Virus record (IMG/VR): IMGVR_UViG_3300039203_000020
Location: 1-31,638 of that record
From: a virus
Direction: 5' to 3' (one strand)
DNA length: 31,638 bases
Shown one piece after another: positions 5,451-11,885 of the stretch. Under the pieces are notes generated by a model that worked only from the letters and a program-made list of their open reading frames with translations, did no database searches and had not been told where the DNA came from. The translations under genes were made by a program, and so were the position numbers. How positions within the stretch are numbered: the first letter of the stretch is position 1; the number at the start of each line of letters is the position of its first letter.

Positions 5451-5578
5451 GGCCGGCCTGCCGCGAGCCAGCCAACGAGGAGCGCGCTACCGAACACAAC
5501 AACGGTGACGATGCTCGCGGCGGTAGCTGGGTGGTAGGCCACGAACTCCTCCAACCAGGAGCGCTGCGTCTCGCTCAT
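5447..5578 (-). CDS. Small single-span membrane protein
   Basis: A 43-residue protein: a short soluble N-terminus (MSETQRSWLEEFVAYHP) and one membrane span (about residues 19-40, ATAASIVTVVVFGSALLVGW). ATG 5578 overlaps the stop of the RHH gene and its stop overlaps the next ATG. A small membrane effector is plausible; nothing more specific can be said. Confidence 0.6.
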   Translation of the reverse strand: MSETQRSWLEEFVAYHPATAASIVTVVVFGSALLVGWLAAGRP

Positions 5579-5715
5579 CGCTTCACGTACCTTTCCAGCG
5601 CCCGCCTCACGGCGTCGCTCACGGTCTCGCCGCGCTCTGCGGCCTTGGCTTGTGCGGCCAGGTAGAGCTTCGCCGGGATGCGGAAGCACTTGACTGGCGT
5701 CTGGCTGGATGTCAT
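5575..5715 (-). CDS. Ribbon-helix-helix DNA-binding protein
   Basis: A 46-residue protein whose whole length fits an Arc/CopG-type ribbon-helix-helix. A beta-strand (TPVKCFRIPAKLY) is followed by helix 1 (LAAQAKAAERG), then the turn ETVSDAVRRALERYV (helix 2). Such proteins bind DNA as dimers and usually repress their own operon. It is the second gene of the leftward operon starting at 5939 and is a candidate regulator of that operon or of the divergent zinc-ribbon gene. No toxin partner is adjacent. The fold assignment is good; targets are unknown. Confidence 0.75.
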   Translation of the reverse strand: MTSSQTPVKCFRIPAKLYLAAQAKAAERGETVSDAVRRALERYVKR

Positions 5716-5939
5716 GGCTGCACCTCGATCGGCGCGGTCTTCGGATGACGCTTCTCCCATAAGCGTAGGAGCCGGCGGGCCTTACGCTCGGCACCCTTCT
5801 GGCTCCATGCGTAGGTCCCCCACTCGGCAGCGAACCGACCCATTCCGGCTTCGCCCCACGTCTCCCATCGGTGCGGTCGGATCTGCCTCACGAACATGCG
5901 AGGCGTCATGTCGATGGGTGGCGGCGGCGGGATCGTCAT
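5712..5939 (-). CDS. Hypothetical basic protein, first gene of operon
   Basis: A 75-residue protein: a proline run at the start (MTIPPPPPIDMTP), aromatic residues (FVRQIRPHRWETWGEAGMGR) and a basic helical C-terminus (QKGAERKARRLLRLWEKR). It is likely a small nucleic-acid- or protein-binding protein. ATG 5939 has a GGTAGGG ribosome binding site and lies just downstream of a TGTTATAACA promoter-like palindrome, so it opens the operon 5939-3639. Family not recognised. Confidence 0.65.
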   Translation of the reverse strand: MTIPPPPPIDMTPRMFVRQIRPHRWETWGEAGMGRFAAEWGTYAWSQKGAERKARRLLRLWEKRHPKTAPIEVQP

Positions 5940-5956
5940 ACGCAAACCCTACCATC

Positions 5957-5986
5957 TGTTATAACACCCGTGCTACGCTCCGCGCC
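5957..5986. promoter_or_regulatory. Divergent promoter region with palindrome
   Basis: TGTTATAACA (5957-5966) is a perfect 10 bp palindrome containing a TGnTATAAC extended -10 on each strand. Leftward it would serve the operon starting at 5939. Rightward, a second extended -10 (TGCTACGCT, 5971-5979) ends 7 bases before the ATG at 5987, predicting a leaderless mRNA. No clear -35 box is visible, as is common with extended -10 promoters. The palindrome could also be an operator, for example for the RHH protein. Confidence 0.5.
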
Positions 5987-6166
5987 ATGAAGTCAATGAA
6001 GTCCACGAAGGTAGACCTCGAGGGGAACGTGACCTGCCCAAAGTGCGGGACCAAGAACCAGTTCGCAATCAAGCGCGGCGGCAAGGCGAAGCTGATCGGC
6101 ATCGCGACAGTCGAGTGGCGCGTCAAGTGCCTGGGCTGCGGGACGAGCCTCAGGATGATGGGCTGA
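5987..6166 (+). CDS. Zinc-ribbon protein, moron-like unit
   Basis: A 59-residue basic protein with two cysteine knuckles, CPKC (residues 17-20) and CLGC (about residues 48-51), separated by about 28 residues: a canonical zinc ribbon. Lys-rich ends (MKSMKSTKV, KRGGKAKL) suggest nucleic-acid binding. It is the only rightward gene in the right-hand 28 kb. It has its own promoter upstream and a hairpin terminator directly downstream, and sits between the late genes and the small-gene operon. That isolated, self-regulated arrangement is typical of morons expressed from the prophage. There is no Shine-Dalgarno; a leaderless start is likely. Function in the host is unknown. Confidence 0.7.
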   Translation: MKSMKSTKVDLEGNVTCPKCGTKNQFAIKRGGKAKLIGIATVEWRVKCLGCGTSLRMMG

Positions 6167-6176
6167 ACGCACGAAA

Positions 6177-6204
6177 CCGCCCGCCCCCACGAAGGGACGG
6201 GCGG
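6177..6204. terminator. Shared hairpin terminator between convergent genes
   Basis: CCGCCCGCCCC (6177-6187) pairs with GGGACGGGCGG (6194-6204) with one mismatch, making an 11 bp GC-rich stem. It lies between the convergent ends of the zinc-ribbon gene (6166) and the last late gene (6227), so it can stop transcription from either side. No long U-tract is present, as is common in high-GC actinobacteria. Confidence 0.65.
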
Positions 6205-6226
6205 CTCGCTGTTGCGGGGGGAGCTG

Positions 6227-6520
6227 TCAGACGACCCCGACGGCGAGGACCCGGGGGTCGCTGTCGCCGTTGGACAGGGTCGCGGTGAGGGTCACGGTGA
6301 GGTCGGCGCCGGCCGGGGTGATCCCGGTGGTGGCGAGGTGGAACGTGATGGCGGTGCCGGAGCCGACGACTGCCGTGAGCGTCCCCGCGGAGGCGACGCC
6401 AGAAGCCGACGTGATCGTGACGGGCGTCAGTGTGCCGTAGGCCGCGGCGAGTCGGGGTGCCCAGTTGTCGGTGTAGGTCAGGCTCGCGGCGGCCTTCTGT
6501 GTGATGCGGACGTCGGCCAT
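6227..6520 (-). CDS. Small Ig-like/beta-rich tail-region protein
   Basis: A 97-residue protein made almost entirely of alternating small/beta residues (SASGVASAGTLTAVVGSGTA, DLTVTLTATLSNGDSDP). It looks like one immunoglobulin-like or bacterial Ig domain, with no catalytic motif. It is the last gene of the late leftward operon; its ATG shares one base with the stop of the preceding repeat protein (TGATG), so the two are translationally coupled. A role as an accessory virion or host-adhesion domain is the usual reading for such modules; not proven. Confidence 0.6.
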   Translation of the reverse strand: MADVRITQKAAASLTYTDNWAPRLAAAYGTLTPVTITSASGVASAGTLTAVVGSGTAITFHLATTGITPAGADLTVTLTATLSNGDSDPRVLAVGVV

Positions 6521-8499
6521 CAGTCGTCCACCTCCGGGGCTGTGAGTGTGCGGCGAACGGTCGGGGCGGTCAGGGTCCGGGCCACGGCGGGGGCGTCGAG
6601 GCGCCGGTCTACGGCCGGTGCCTCGAGGGCGCGTTCGGCGGCTGGTGCGACCAGGGTGCCGCGTCGTGTCGGCGCGGTGAGCTGAACGTAGGGGGCGTGG
6701 AAGCCGCTCGAGACGCCGACCAGGTTGCCGAGGAACCCGAGCGCGGCCGACAGGCCCTTACCGATGCGCCGTCCGAGGCTCCCGGCGAACCCGACGGTGG
6801 CGGACTGCGAGGAGCCGATGCGCCTGGTCAGACCACCGACGGTGAACCCGACCGTCGCCGCTATGCCGCGACCGGTGCGGCGGGCCAGCGACCCGGTGAA
6901 CCCCACCGTAGCCGTCAGTGCCTTCGTGAAGAAGTGGACCGCAGCGGTGGCCATCGCCCCGGTGAACGAGACGGTCGCGGTCAGTCCGTGGCCGACCCGA
7001 CGCGTCTGCGACCCGGTGAAGGAGACCGTGGCGGATTGGCCGCTGCCGATGCGACGGACCTGCGCGCCGGTGAAGGACAGCGCGGCGAGGATGGCCTTGC
7101 CGGCGCTGCGCGACTGCGACCCGGTGAAGGAGATGGTCGCCGACTTGCCGGCTGCGATCCTCCTGGCCTGCGACCCGGTGAATGACAGGGTCGCGGTTAG
7201 CGCCTGGGTGAAGACGTGGACGGCGGCCGTGGCGAGCGCCCCGGTGAACCCGACGGTCGCTGTGATCCCGTGCGCGGTGCGCCGGGCCAACGTGCCAGTG
7301 AACGCGACGGTTGCCGAGAGCGCGTGCGTGGTGCTGCGTGGCAGCGCCCCCGTGAACCCGACCGTAGCGGCGTTGCCCTTGGATACCCCGCGGGCCTGTG
7401 TTCCGGTGAACGCCACCGTCGCAGACTGGCGGGAGGCGATCGACCTAGCCTGCGCTCCCGTGAAGGACAGCGTGGCCGTGAGCGCCTGAGTGAAGTGGTG
7501 GACCGCGGCGGTAGCGAGCGACCCCGTGAAGGAGAGGGTCGCGGCCAGGGCGCGGGCTGTGCGCTTGGTCAACGCGCCGGTGAACGCGAGCGTCGCGGCG
7601 AGGACGTGGACGACCGCCCTGGCCAGCGTGCCGGTGAACCCGACCGTGGCTGCCTGGCCTTTCCCGGTGCCCTTGGACTGTGCCCCGGTGAACCCGACGG
7701 TGGCGGACTGTGAGGACGTGTACGCCTGCGCGCCTGCCGTGCCCAGGTCGTAGGCACTATTGGCAGGCGACCATTTCGCGTTGGTCGGGGCGTCCATGAA
7801 CGCCGGGAACGCGTTGCCCACCATGAATCCCGGGCTGAGGAAGGCAGGACCGTAGGCAGCGGCGGTGGCGGCGCCCTTGAGCACCTCGATCGCCGCGATG
7901 GACCCGGTGACACCCGTCGTGGGTGCGGACAGGCCGACGCTCTGACTGGCCCCGGTCAGCGTGCAGTGACCGGCGTATGAGGTGTTGTTCGCGGCGAGGA
8001 ACTGGTAGCCGTCCTCGGTCGCGGACAGGTCCCAGGCGCGGGTTGCCCCGTCGGTGCCGTTCCAGTCCGCAGCGATGACGATGCCGAGGTTCCCGGATGC
8101 CCCAGCGAGGGTGCCTTGCAGGCTTGCTGCGAGGGGAGCGGAAGCGAGGACGTTGGGCGAACCGGCGAGGCTGTAGCCGTCAGCGGTCGGGCAGACGTAC
8201 AGCCAGCCGTTGTGGATGCTGGCGCCGCCCGTAGGCGCCGTCGTGACGACCACGCTCGAGCCGCCGGCCGTGGCGGCCATGGCCCAGACGTATGCGTTGC
8301 AGGTGCTGGCGGTGTTCGTGTGGCCGTTCGGGGCGCCGAACGCCAGCCCCGTCCCGGAGGGGTTGGCGAGCGTGATCGGGTTGTCCCACGTCTCGGCGAT
8401 GACAACCACGATGTCGCCGCTCGCCAGCGTCGGGATCGTCCACGACAGGGTGCGGGAGTCCGACGTGGTGGTGGCGTCGGCGAGGATGGTGAGAGCCAC
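6520..8499 (-). CDS. Repeat-rich tail/fibre protein
   Basis: A 659-residue protein in three parts. Residues 1-210 form a beta-sandwich-like domain seen in actinophage tail genes (ATTTSDSRTLSWTIP ... GSIAAIEVLKG). Residues about 262-592 consist of 18 units centred on FTG (consensus ATVxFTGxxxRR), mostly 18 residues apart. Residues 607-659 hold six 9-residue LxAPxxxRx units. No enzymatic motif is visible. Extended repeats in a late-operon gene suggest a fibre or adhesin exposed on the tail, but the central units (Arg and small hydrophobic residues) do not match a fibre family I can name. ATG 8499 has upstream purines (GGAAGGGTGGTAGGCC). Confidence 0.7.
   Translation of the reverse strand: MALTILADATTTSDSRTLSWTIPTLASGDIVVVIAETWDNPITLANPSGTGLAFGAPNGHTNTASTCNAYVWAMAATAGGSSVVVTTAPTGGASIHNGWLYVCPTADGYSLAGSPNVLASAPLAASLQGTLAGASGNLGIVIAADWNGTDGATRAWDLSATEDGYQFLAANNTSYAGHCTLTGASQSVGLSAPTTGVTGSIAAIEVLKGAATAAAYGPAFLSPGFMVGNAFPAFMDAPTNAKWSPANSAYDLGTAGAQAYTSSQSATVGFTGAQSKGTGKGQAATVGFTGTLARAVVHVLAATLAFTGALTKRTARALAATLSFTGSLATAAVHHFTQALTATLSFTGAQARSIASRQSATVAFTGTQARGVSKGNAATVGFTGALPRSTTHALSATVAFTGTLARRTAHGITATVGFTGALATAAVHVFTQALTATLSFTGSQARRIAAGKSATISFTGSQSRSAGKAILAALSFTGAQVRRIGSGQSATVSFTGSQTRRVGHGLTATVSFTGAMATAAVHFFTKALTATVGFTGSLARRTGRGIAATVGFTVGGLTRRIGSSQSATVGFAGSLGRRIGKGLSAALGFLGNLVGVSSGFHAPYVQLTAPTRRGTLVAPAAERALEAPAVDRRLDAPAVARTLTAPTVRRTLTAPEVDD
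6535..6681 (-). repeat. Six 9-residue LxAP coding repeats
   Basis: Residues 607-659 of the 6520-8499 protein read as LTAPTRRGT, LVAPAAERA, LEAPAVDRR, LDAPAVART, LTAPTVRRT and LTAPEVDD: an exact 9-residue (27 bp) period with invariant Leu, Ala and Pro and mostly an Arg at position 8. Confidence 0.85.
6724..7716 (-). repeat. Nested 18-residue/94-residue coding repeat
   Basis: Eighteen units with the F-T-G core lie at residues 270, 288, 306, 324, 346, 364, 382, 400, 418, 440, 458, 476, 494, 512, 534, 552, 571 and 589 (the last two degenerate: FAG, FLG). Spacing is 18 residues except 22 after residues 324, 418 and 512, where a LATAAVHxFTxALTAT insert occurs. Those three lie exactly 94 residues (282 bp) apart, so a five-unit block was itself duplicated. 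Confidence 0.9.
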
Positions 8500-8532
8500 G
8501 GCCTACCACCCTTCCTGTCGGCTCGCGGCTCC

Positions 8533-9531
8533 CTAGTTGGCGGTGATGGAGTAGCCGTTCATCGTGAACGTCGCACCACTGGACTGCGTGATCTCCCAGC
8601 CGCTGTTGACCTGCGAGAGCACCGGGTGGGCGGGGACGAACCCTCCCGCGACCAGCCAGTCCAGACCGGCCTTGATGTCGACGGACCCGCTGTGCTGCTG
8701 CGCGCAGGTCCCGGAGCCGCCTGCACCGTCGAGCACGAAGATGATCTCGGCGCCGTAGCCGCCGTAACGGTGGACGGTCCAGCTCTGCCCGTCGAAGGTC
8801 GCGCTCCCGAGGAGCGTGGAGCCGAACGCGCCCTCGTTGCAGCGCCCCTGGGTGTCGGTCCAGAACATGACGTCGTTGGCGTAGCCGTCCTGCCAGATAT
8901 CGGGAGACCACTCATACGAGGCCCCGGTGGCCGGAGAGGTCTCGTCGTAGTTGATCGTCAAGGTGGCAAGGGAGTCCAGCGGAGTGTCGGAGCAGCAACC
9001 GGCACCGGCCCAGCCGGTGCCGTCCCAGTCGTTGGTGAGCTGCTGAACGTCGGGGTAGGTCTGGACGCAGCCGCCACAGTCGGCCAGGTCAGCGACGACC
9101 TTCCAGTCGCCAGGGCTGTTCGCGTACACAGTCTCGGTCCCGTAGGCCCCGGTGTTCTGGTTCGCCACGTAGGTGTCGTACCCGTTGGACATCGGAATGC
9201 CCGGGTAGAGGTAGGCGCCACAGTTGCTGCCAAGCGGCACCGTGCAGGCCCAGGTGCCGGACGTCGGGGTCGAGCTTGCGGTAGCAGACGCGGACGTGGT
9301 GGCACTGGTCGGCGAGGCGGTGACCGTGACGGTCTGGGTCACCGTGGCGGTGACTGTGGCCGTAACCGTCTGGGTCGCGGTGACAGTCGCGGTGACCGTC
9401 TTGGTGATCGTGGCTCGAGCTGCGGCCAGCCCGGACCGTGCGGTCGACGGCGAGGTCAGCCCGACCATGACCAGGCACACCAGGGAGACGATGGCGAGGA
9501 CCGCGAGGGGCGCGCGAACTGTCGGGCGCAT
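8533..9531 (-). CDS. Secreted/anchored GH12-like glycosidase-fold protein
   Basis: A 332-residue protein. Residues 1-30 are a signal or anchor segment (basic start, then LAVLAIVSLVCLVMVGL). Residues 41-72 are a Thr/Val/Ala repeat (TVTATVTATQ...) and 73-92 a Ser/Thr linker. The rest is a cysteine-containing beta-jelly-roll resembling glycoside hydrolase family 12 (cellulase/xyloglucanase-type): YANDVMFWTDTQG (218-229) and SGWEITQSSGATFTMNGYS near the end match the two catalytic strands. The acid/base-like Glu313 is present, but the usual nucleophile Glu appears as Asp220, so activity is uncertain. It sits among tail genes and could bind or trim host surface polysaccharide. A carbohydrate-binding role without catalysis is equally possible. 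Confidence 0.6.
   Translation of the reverse strand: MRPTVRAPLAVLAIVSLVCLVMVGLTSPSTARSGLAAARATITKTVTATVTATQTVTATVTATVTQTVTVTASPTSATTSASATASSTPTSGTWACTVPLGSNCGAYLYPGIPMSNGYDTYVANQNTGAYGTETVYANSPGDWKVVADLADCGGCVQTYPDVQQLTNDWDGTGWAGAGCCSDTPLDSLATLTINYDETSPATGASYEWSPDIWQDGYANDVMFWTDTQGRCNEGAFGSTLLGSATFDGQSWTVHRYGGYGAEIIFVLDGAGGSGTCAQQHSGSVDIKAGLDWLVAGGFVPAHPVLSQVNSGWEITQSSGATFTMNGYSITAN
9319..9414 (-). repeat. Thr-Val coding repeat
   Basis: About 96 bases of imperfect GTGAC/GTCAC-type repeats coding for TVTATVT-like residues 41-72 of the GH12-like protein. The pattern makes a stiff or glycosylatable linker between the membrane-proximal segment and the globular domain. Confidence 0.75.
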
Positions 9532-9532
9532 G

Positions 9533-10075
9533 TCAGGTCTTGCCCTGGTTGAGGATGTGCACGTTGAACACGTCGACCGTGATCGTGTTCGACGCCGACG
9601 AGGTGCCCCACGTCCCCGCGATCCCCCACGACTTCGCGGCGGTGGTGTCGATGGTGACCGAGCGGGCCGCCGCTGTGACCGGGACCGCGGATGCGGCGAA
9701 GGCTGTCAGCGACGTGCCGAGATCGAGGACGCCGGAGCCGTAGAGGACGCCGGAGGCTCCGACCGTGGTGACGATGCCAGCCCAGTGGATGTGCCAGGGC
9801 CACGCCGCGGCGCCAGAGCCGGTGGTGATGGTGCCCGAGTTCCACACCTGCGCGACCGCGCCGTAGTAGACGCCGATGGCCAGGGTCGGGGTGACGGTCG
9901 TGGAGAACTCACCCCACGCCTCGATCTCGACCCGCGTCCCCAGCTTCAGCTCGTTCGCATACGACATGGGGAGCGGCGTCGGGGAGATGTCCTGGATCGC
10001 GGTAAACGTGTTCTTCGCCGCGCCGCGTGCGGTCGGGTGCGGGTCGAGCAGGTTCTTCCAGGTGTTGTTACCCAC
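9533..10075 (-). CDS. Putative minor tail/virion protein
   Basis: A 180-residue protein with no catalytic motif. The start (MGNNTWKNLLDPHPTARGAA) is followed by a beta-rich body: YANELKLGTRVEIEAWGEFS, PTLAIGVYYGAVAQVW and SLTAFAASAVPVTAAARSVT. This looks like the jelly-roll or galactose-binding-like modules appended to actinophage tails. Its stop is followed one base later by the ATG of the GH12-like gene, so they are probably co-translated. Virion location is inferred from its place in the late operon and its composition. Confidence 0.6.
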   Translation of the reverse strand: MGNNTWKNLLDPHPTARGAAKNTFTAIQDISPTPLPMSYANELKLGTRVEIEAWGEFSTTVTPTLAIGVYYGAVAQVWNSGTITTGSGAAAWPWHIHWAGIVTTVGASGVLYGSGVLDLGTSLTAFAASAVPVTAAARSVTIDTTAAKSWGIAGTWGTSSASNTITVDVFNVHILNQGKT

Positions 10076-10093
10076 GAGTAGCCTCCTGTGCGG

Positions 10094-10792
10094 CTACCCC
10101 AGGGGTACCGCCTTGATGTTGGTTGAGCCGCAGTCGAGGCACTCATGGACGACGCCCGTGCCATGACGACCGGAGCGGAGTTGTAGGTTCTCGATCCGGT
10201 TGTCGCTCTTGTTGCCGTTGATGTGGTGGACGGTCTCGTGAGGCTCCAACGGTCGACCGAGGGCCTTCTGCATCACTACGCGATGTTCGAGCCTGCGCTG
10301 TTTACCGCGGCCGACGATCACGTAGCCATCTGCCCCGGTGTAGCGCCAACCCTCGGGTTTGTACTGGGGGTGATCAGCGCCGCGTGCATAGACGCGGCCG
10401 GCTGATCGACAGGCTCCCGAGCAATAGACCCGTTCTGGATTGTGGACCTGTGAGACGAACCGCTCGAACGTCTTACCGCAGCGGGCGCAGGTGTAGGTCT
10501 GCTTCGGCTTGTGGCCCAAGGATGCATGGAAACAGCGCACAGAGCAGAACTTCCGCGCATGGAATACGGGCGTGCCGCATTGCGCGCATGGATGCCGGTC
10601 CGTCCGAGCTTTTCCAGCGCAGGCGTGAGAGCAGAACCGCCTCGTCGGCGTATTGACCGGCTCGCCGCAGGCTTCGCATTTCGGCCGCTTGGCTCGCGTC
10701 TCGCGTCTTCGCCCCTCCCCCCGACATTCAAGGGAGCAATATTTCCTCGCGCCACGTTTCAGGGGAGAGCCGCATATCTCGCAGGTCGTCAT
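10094..10792 (-). CDS. HNH endonuclease with zinc-knuckle array
   Basis: A 232-residue putative homing endonuclease. Residues 1-135 hold four consecutive CxxC...CxxxC knuckles (CEIC/CSLEC, CEAC/CSHAC, CAQC/CSVRC, CARC/CSGAC), an array for DNA binding. The HNH core follows: HRVVMQKALGRPLEPHETVH, then HINGNKSDNRIENLQL with the His-Asn-His metal site. A final CLDCGS ends the protein. It interrupts two tail genes, carries its own promoter and predicted leaderless ATG, and its upstream 44 bases are noticeably AT-rich. All of this fits insertion of a free-standing mobile gene. Family-level confidence is high; the target site is unknown. Confidence 0.85.
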   Translation of the reverse strand: MTTCEICGSPLKRGARKYCSLECRGEGRRRETRAKRPKCEACGEPVNTPTRRFCSHACAGKARTDRHPCAQCGTPVFHARKFCSVRCFHASLGHKPKQTYTCARCGKTFERFVSQVHNPERVYCSGACRSAGRVYARGADHPQYKPEGWRYTGADGYVIVGRGKQRRLEHRVVMQKALGRPLEPHETVHHINGNKSDNRIENLQLRSGRHGTGVVHECLDCGSTNIKAVPLG

Positions 10793-10829
10793 GCGATTCA
10801 GTATATACCGAGCGCATGTAGTTTACCAA
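10793..10829 (-). promoter_or_regulatory. Own promoter of the zinc-knuckle HNH gene
   Basis: On the minus strand: TTGGTA (10829-10824), an 18-base spacer and TATACT (10805-10800) ending 7 bases before the ATG at 10792. There is no Shine-Dalgarno, so the mRNA should be leaderless. The surrounding segment (10793-10830) is clearly AT-rich compared with its neighbours. Confidence 0.6.
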
Positions 10830-10836
10830 CCCACCC

Positions 10837-11766
10837 TCAACCGCCTTGGTTCGGAACCAAACTGTACGAAAACTGGATGGAATCTCCGTTGTTTACGTTG
10901 ATCGCGGAGAAGACCTTGTGGTCCCAGATCACCGGCCGGAACACCAGCGTGTCCGCGTTGACCGGTGCGGTGCCGGCCGCACCCGTCGCGGTCAGATACC
11001 AGGCGCCGACCGTCAGGACGCTGGTCGTGTTGGACAGGACCAGCCCCCACGAGACGCGGGTGGCGTTGGTGTTGTCGATGATCGTGTTGGCCTGCCCCTG
11101 GATGGCGGTGGTCGACGCGGTGAGCGGGGTCGCGGTGACGGTGCCCGTGGTCGCCGAGCCGGCCGTGAACGGGGAGCCCGTCGCGGAGGTGAGGGCGGTG
11201 CCGCCGATGGCCCCGAGGTTGCCGAACAGGCCCCACTCAGTGACTGCCTCGGTGCCGGTGTAGTTGATCGTGGCGACCGACTTGTAAGTCTGGGTGCCGG
11301 TGGTGCCGGTGCCAGCGGTCGCAGCCTGCACGAGGCTCTGCACGCCCGCCACCATCGTCTGACCGCCGAACGTGGACGGCGTCTGAAGCTTGATGTCCGT
11401 CACGGCGGCGGCGGTGACCCCGGTGCCGGACGCGTGGTTGTTCGCGATCCGCAGGATGTTGATCGCCGCGGCCGACGGGGCGGGCCAGGCGAAGTCGTTG
11501 GCCATGGAGAGGACGCCCGCGTCGGTGACGAGCCCGGAGCCGAGGTCGTGCTCGTGAACCACCTGCCCGTCGCCGTCGCGGTGGGTCGCGGTCAGCTCGG
11601 AGGCGAAGATCCCGCGGGCGAACAGTGCGCCGTCGCCGGGGTCGCGGGTGAACATGACCCGTCCGACCCCTGGGATGCGGAGGCCACGCGCCGTGTGTGG
11701 CCCGCGCGCCCGGATCAGGCGGGTGTCGAGGGACGCGGAGAATCCCTGCTTGCCGATGTGGGTCAT
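10837..11766 (-). CDS. Putative tail fibre/baseplate-associated protein
   Basis: A 309-residue beta-rich protein. The N-terminal 70 residues (SLDTRLIRARGPHTARGLRI, DPGDGALFARGIFASELTAT) precede a domain with SMANDFAWPAPSAAAINIL and RIANNHASGTGVTAAAVTDI. A Thr/Ser/Ala-rich body and a C-terminal strand pair (DSIQFSYSLVPN) complete it. The SMANDFAW...NHASGTG pattern recurs in phage tail-fibre-like proteins that I know only as hypothetical. No enzyme motif. The start ATG 11766 has a good GGAGA ribosome binding site 4 bases upstream. Confidence 0.6.
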   Translation of the reverse strand: MTHIGKQGFSASLDTRLIRARGPHTARGLRIPGVGRVMFTRDPGDGALFARGIFASELTATHRDGDGQVVHEHDLGSGLVTDAGVLSMANDFAWPAPSAAAINILRIANNHASGTGVTAAAVTDIKLQTPSTFGGQTMVAGVQSLVQAATAGTGTTGTQTYKSVATINYTGTEAVTEWGLFGNLGAIGGTALTSATGSPFTAGSATTGTVTATPLTASTTAIQGQANTIIDNTNATRVSWGLVLSNTTSVLTVGAWYLTATGAAGTAPVNADTLVFRPVIWDHKVFSAINVNNGDSIQFSYSLVPNQGG

Positions 11767-11791
11767 GGGGTCTCCTCGGTGGTGGTGTGCA

Positions 11792-11884
11792 TCAGTGGAA
11801 TACGTTGGGGTGTAGGCCGAGCCAGGCGAGCGTGTTCACGACCGCGATGACGGCGACCCAGAAGACGAGCCAGTTGATCTGCAT
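11792..11884 (-). CDS. 30-residue membrane protein beside holin
   Basis: A short frame (ATG 11884, TGA at 11794-11792) coding for 30 residues starting MQINWLVFWVAVIAVVNTLA: one strongly hydrophobic span from about residue 5 to 23 and a short polar tail ending LHPNVFH. It begins one base after the holin stop, with a GAAGGGAACTGAC purine stretch upstream that overlaps the holin end. Its size and position fit a second holin, antiholin or spanin-like lysis accessory. No family match can be claimed. Confidence 0.6.
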   Translation of the reverse strand: MQINWLVFWVAVIAVVNTLAWLGLHPNVFH

Positions 11885-11885
11885 G

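Noticed and set aside
5575-5715. Antitoxin of a toxin-antitoxin pair
   Set aside because: The ribbon-helix-helix protein has no adjacent toxin-like gene; the neighbours are a membrane protein and a basic protein of no toxin family.
6535-7716. CRISPR array or non-coding satellite in the repeat region
   Set aside because: Repeats vary at the DNA level, keep one reading frame with conserved residues and lack repeat-spacer structure.
8116-9552. A 478-codon rightward open frame opposite the tail genes
   Set aside because: It is the antisense of two leftward genes with signal peptide, repeats and domain motifs. Its translation is Arg/Gly/Val-rich with no domain, as expected for high-GC antisense frames.
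10846-11850. A 334-codon rightward frame opposite the putative fibre gene
   Set aside because: Antisense shadow; no ribosome site, no domain, and composition typical of reversed GC-rich coding.
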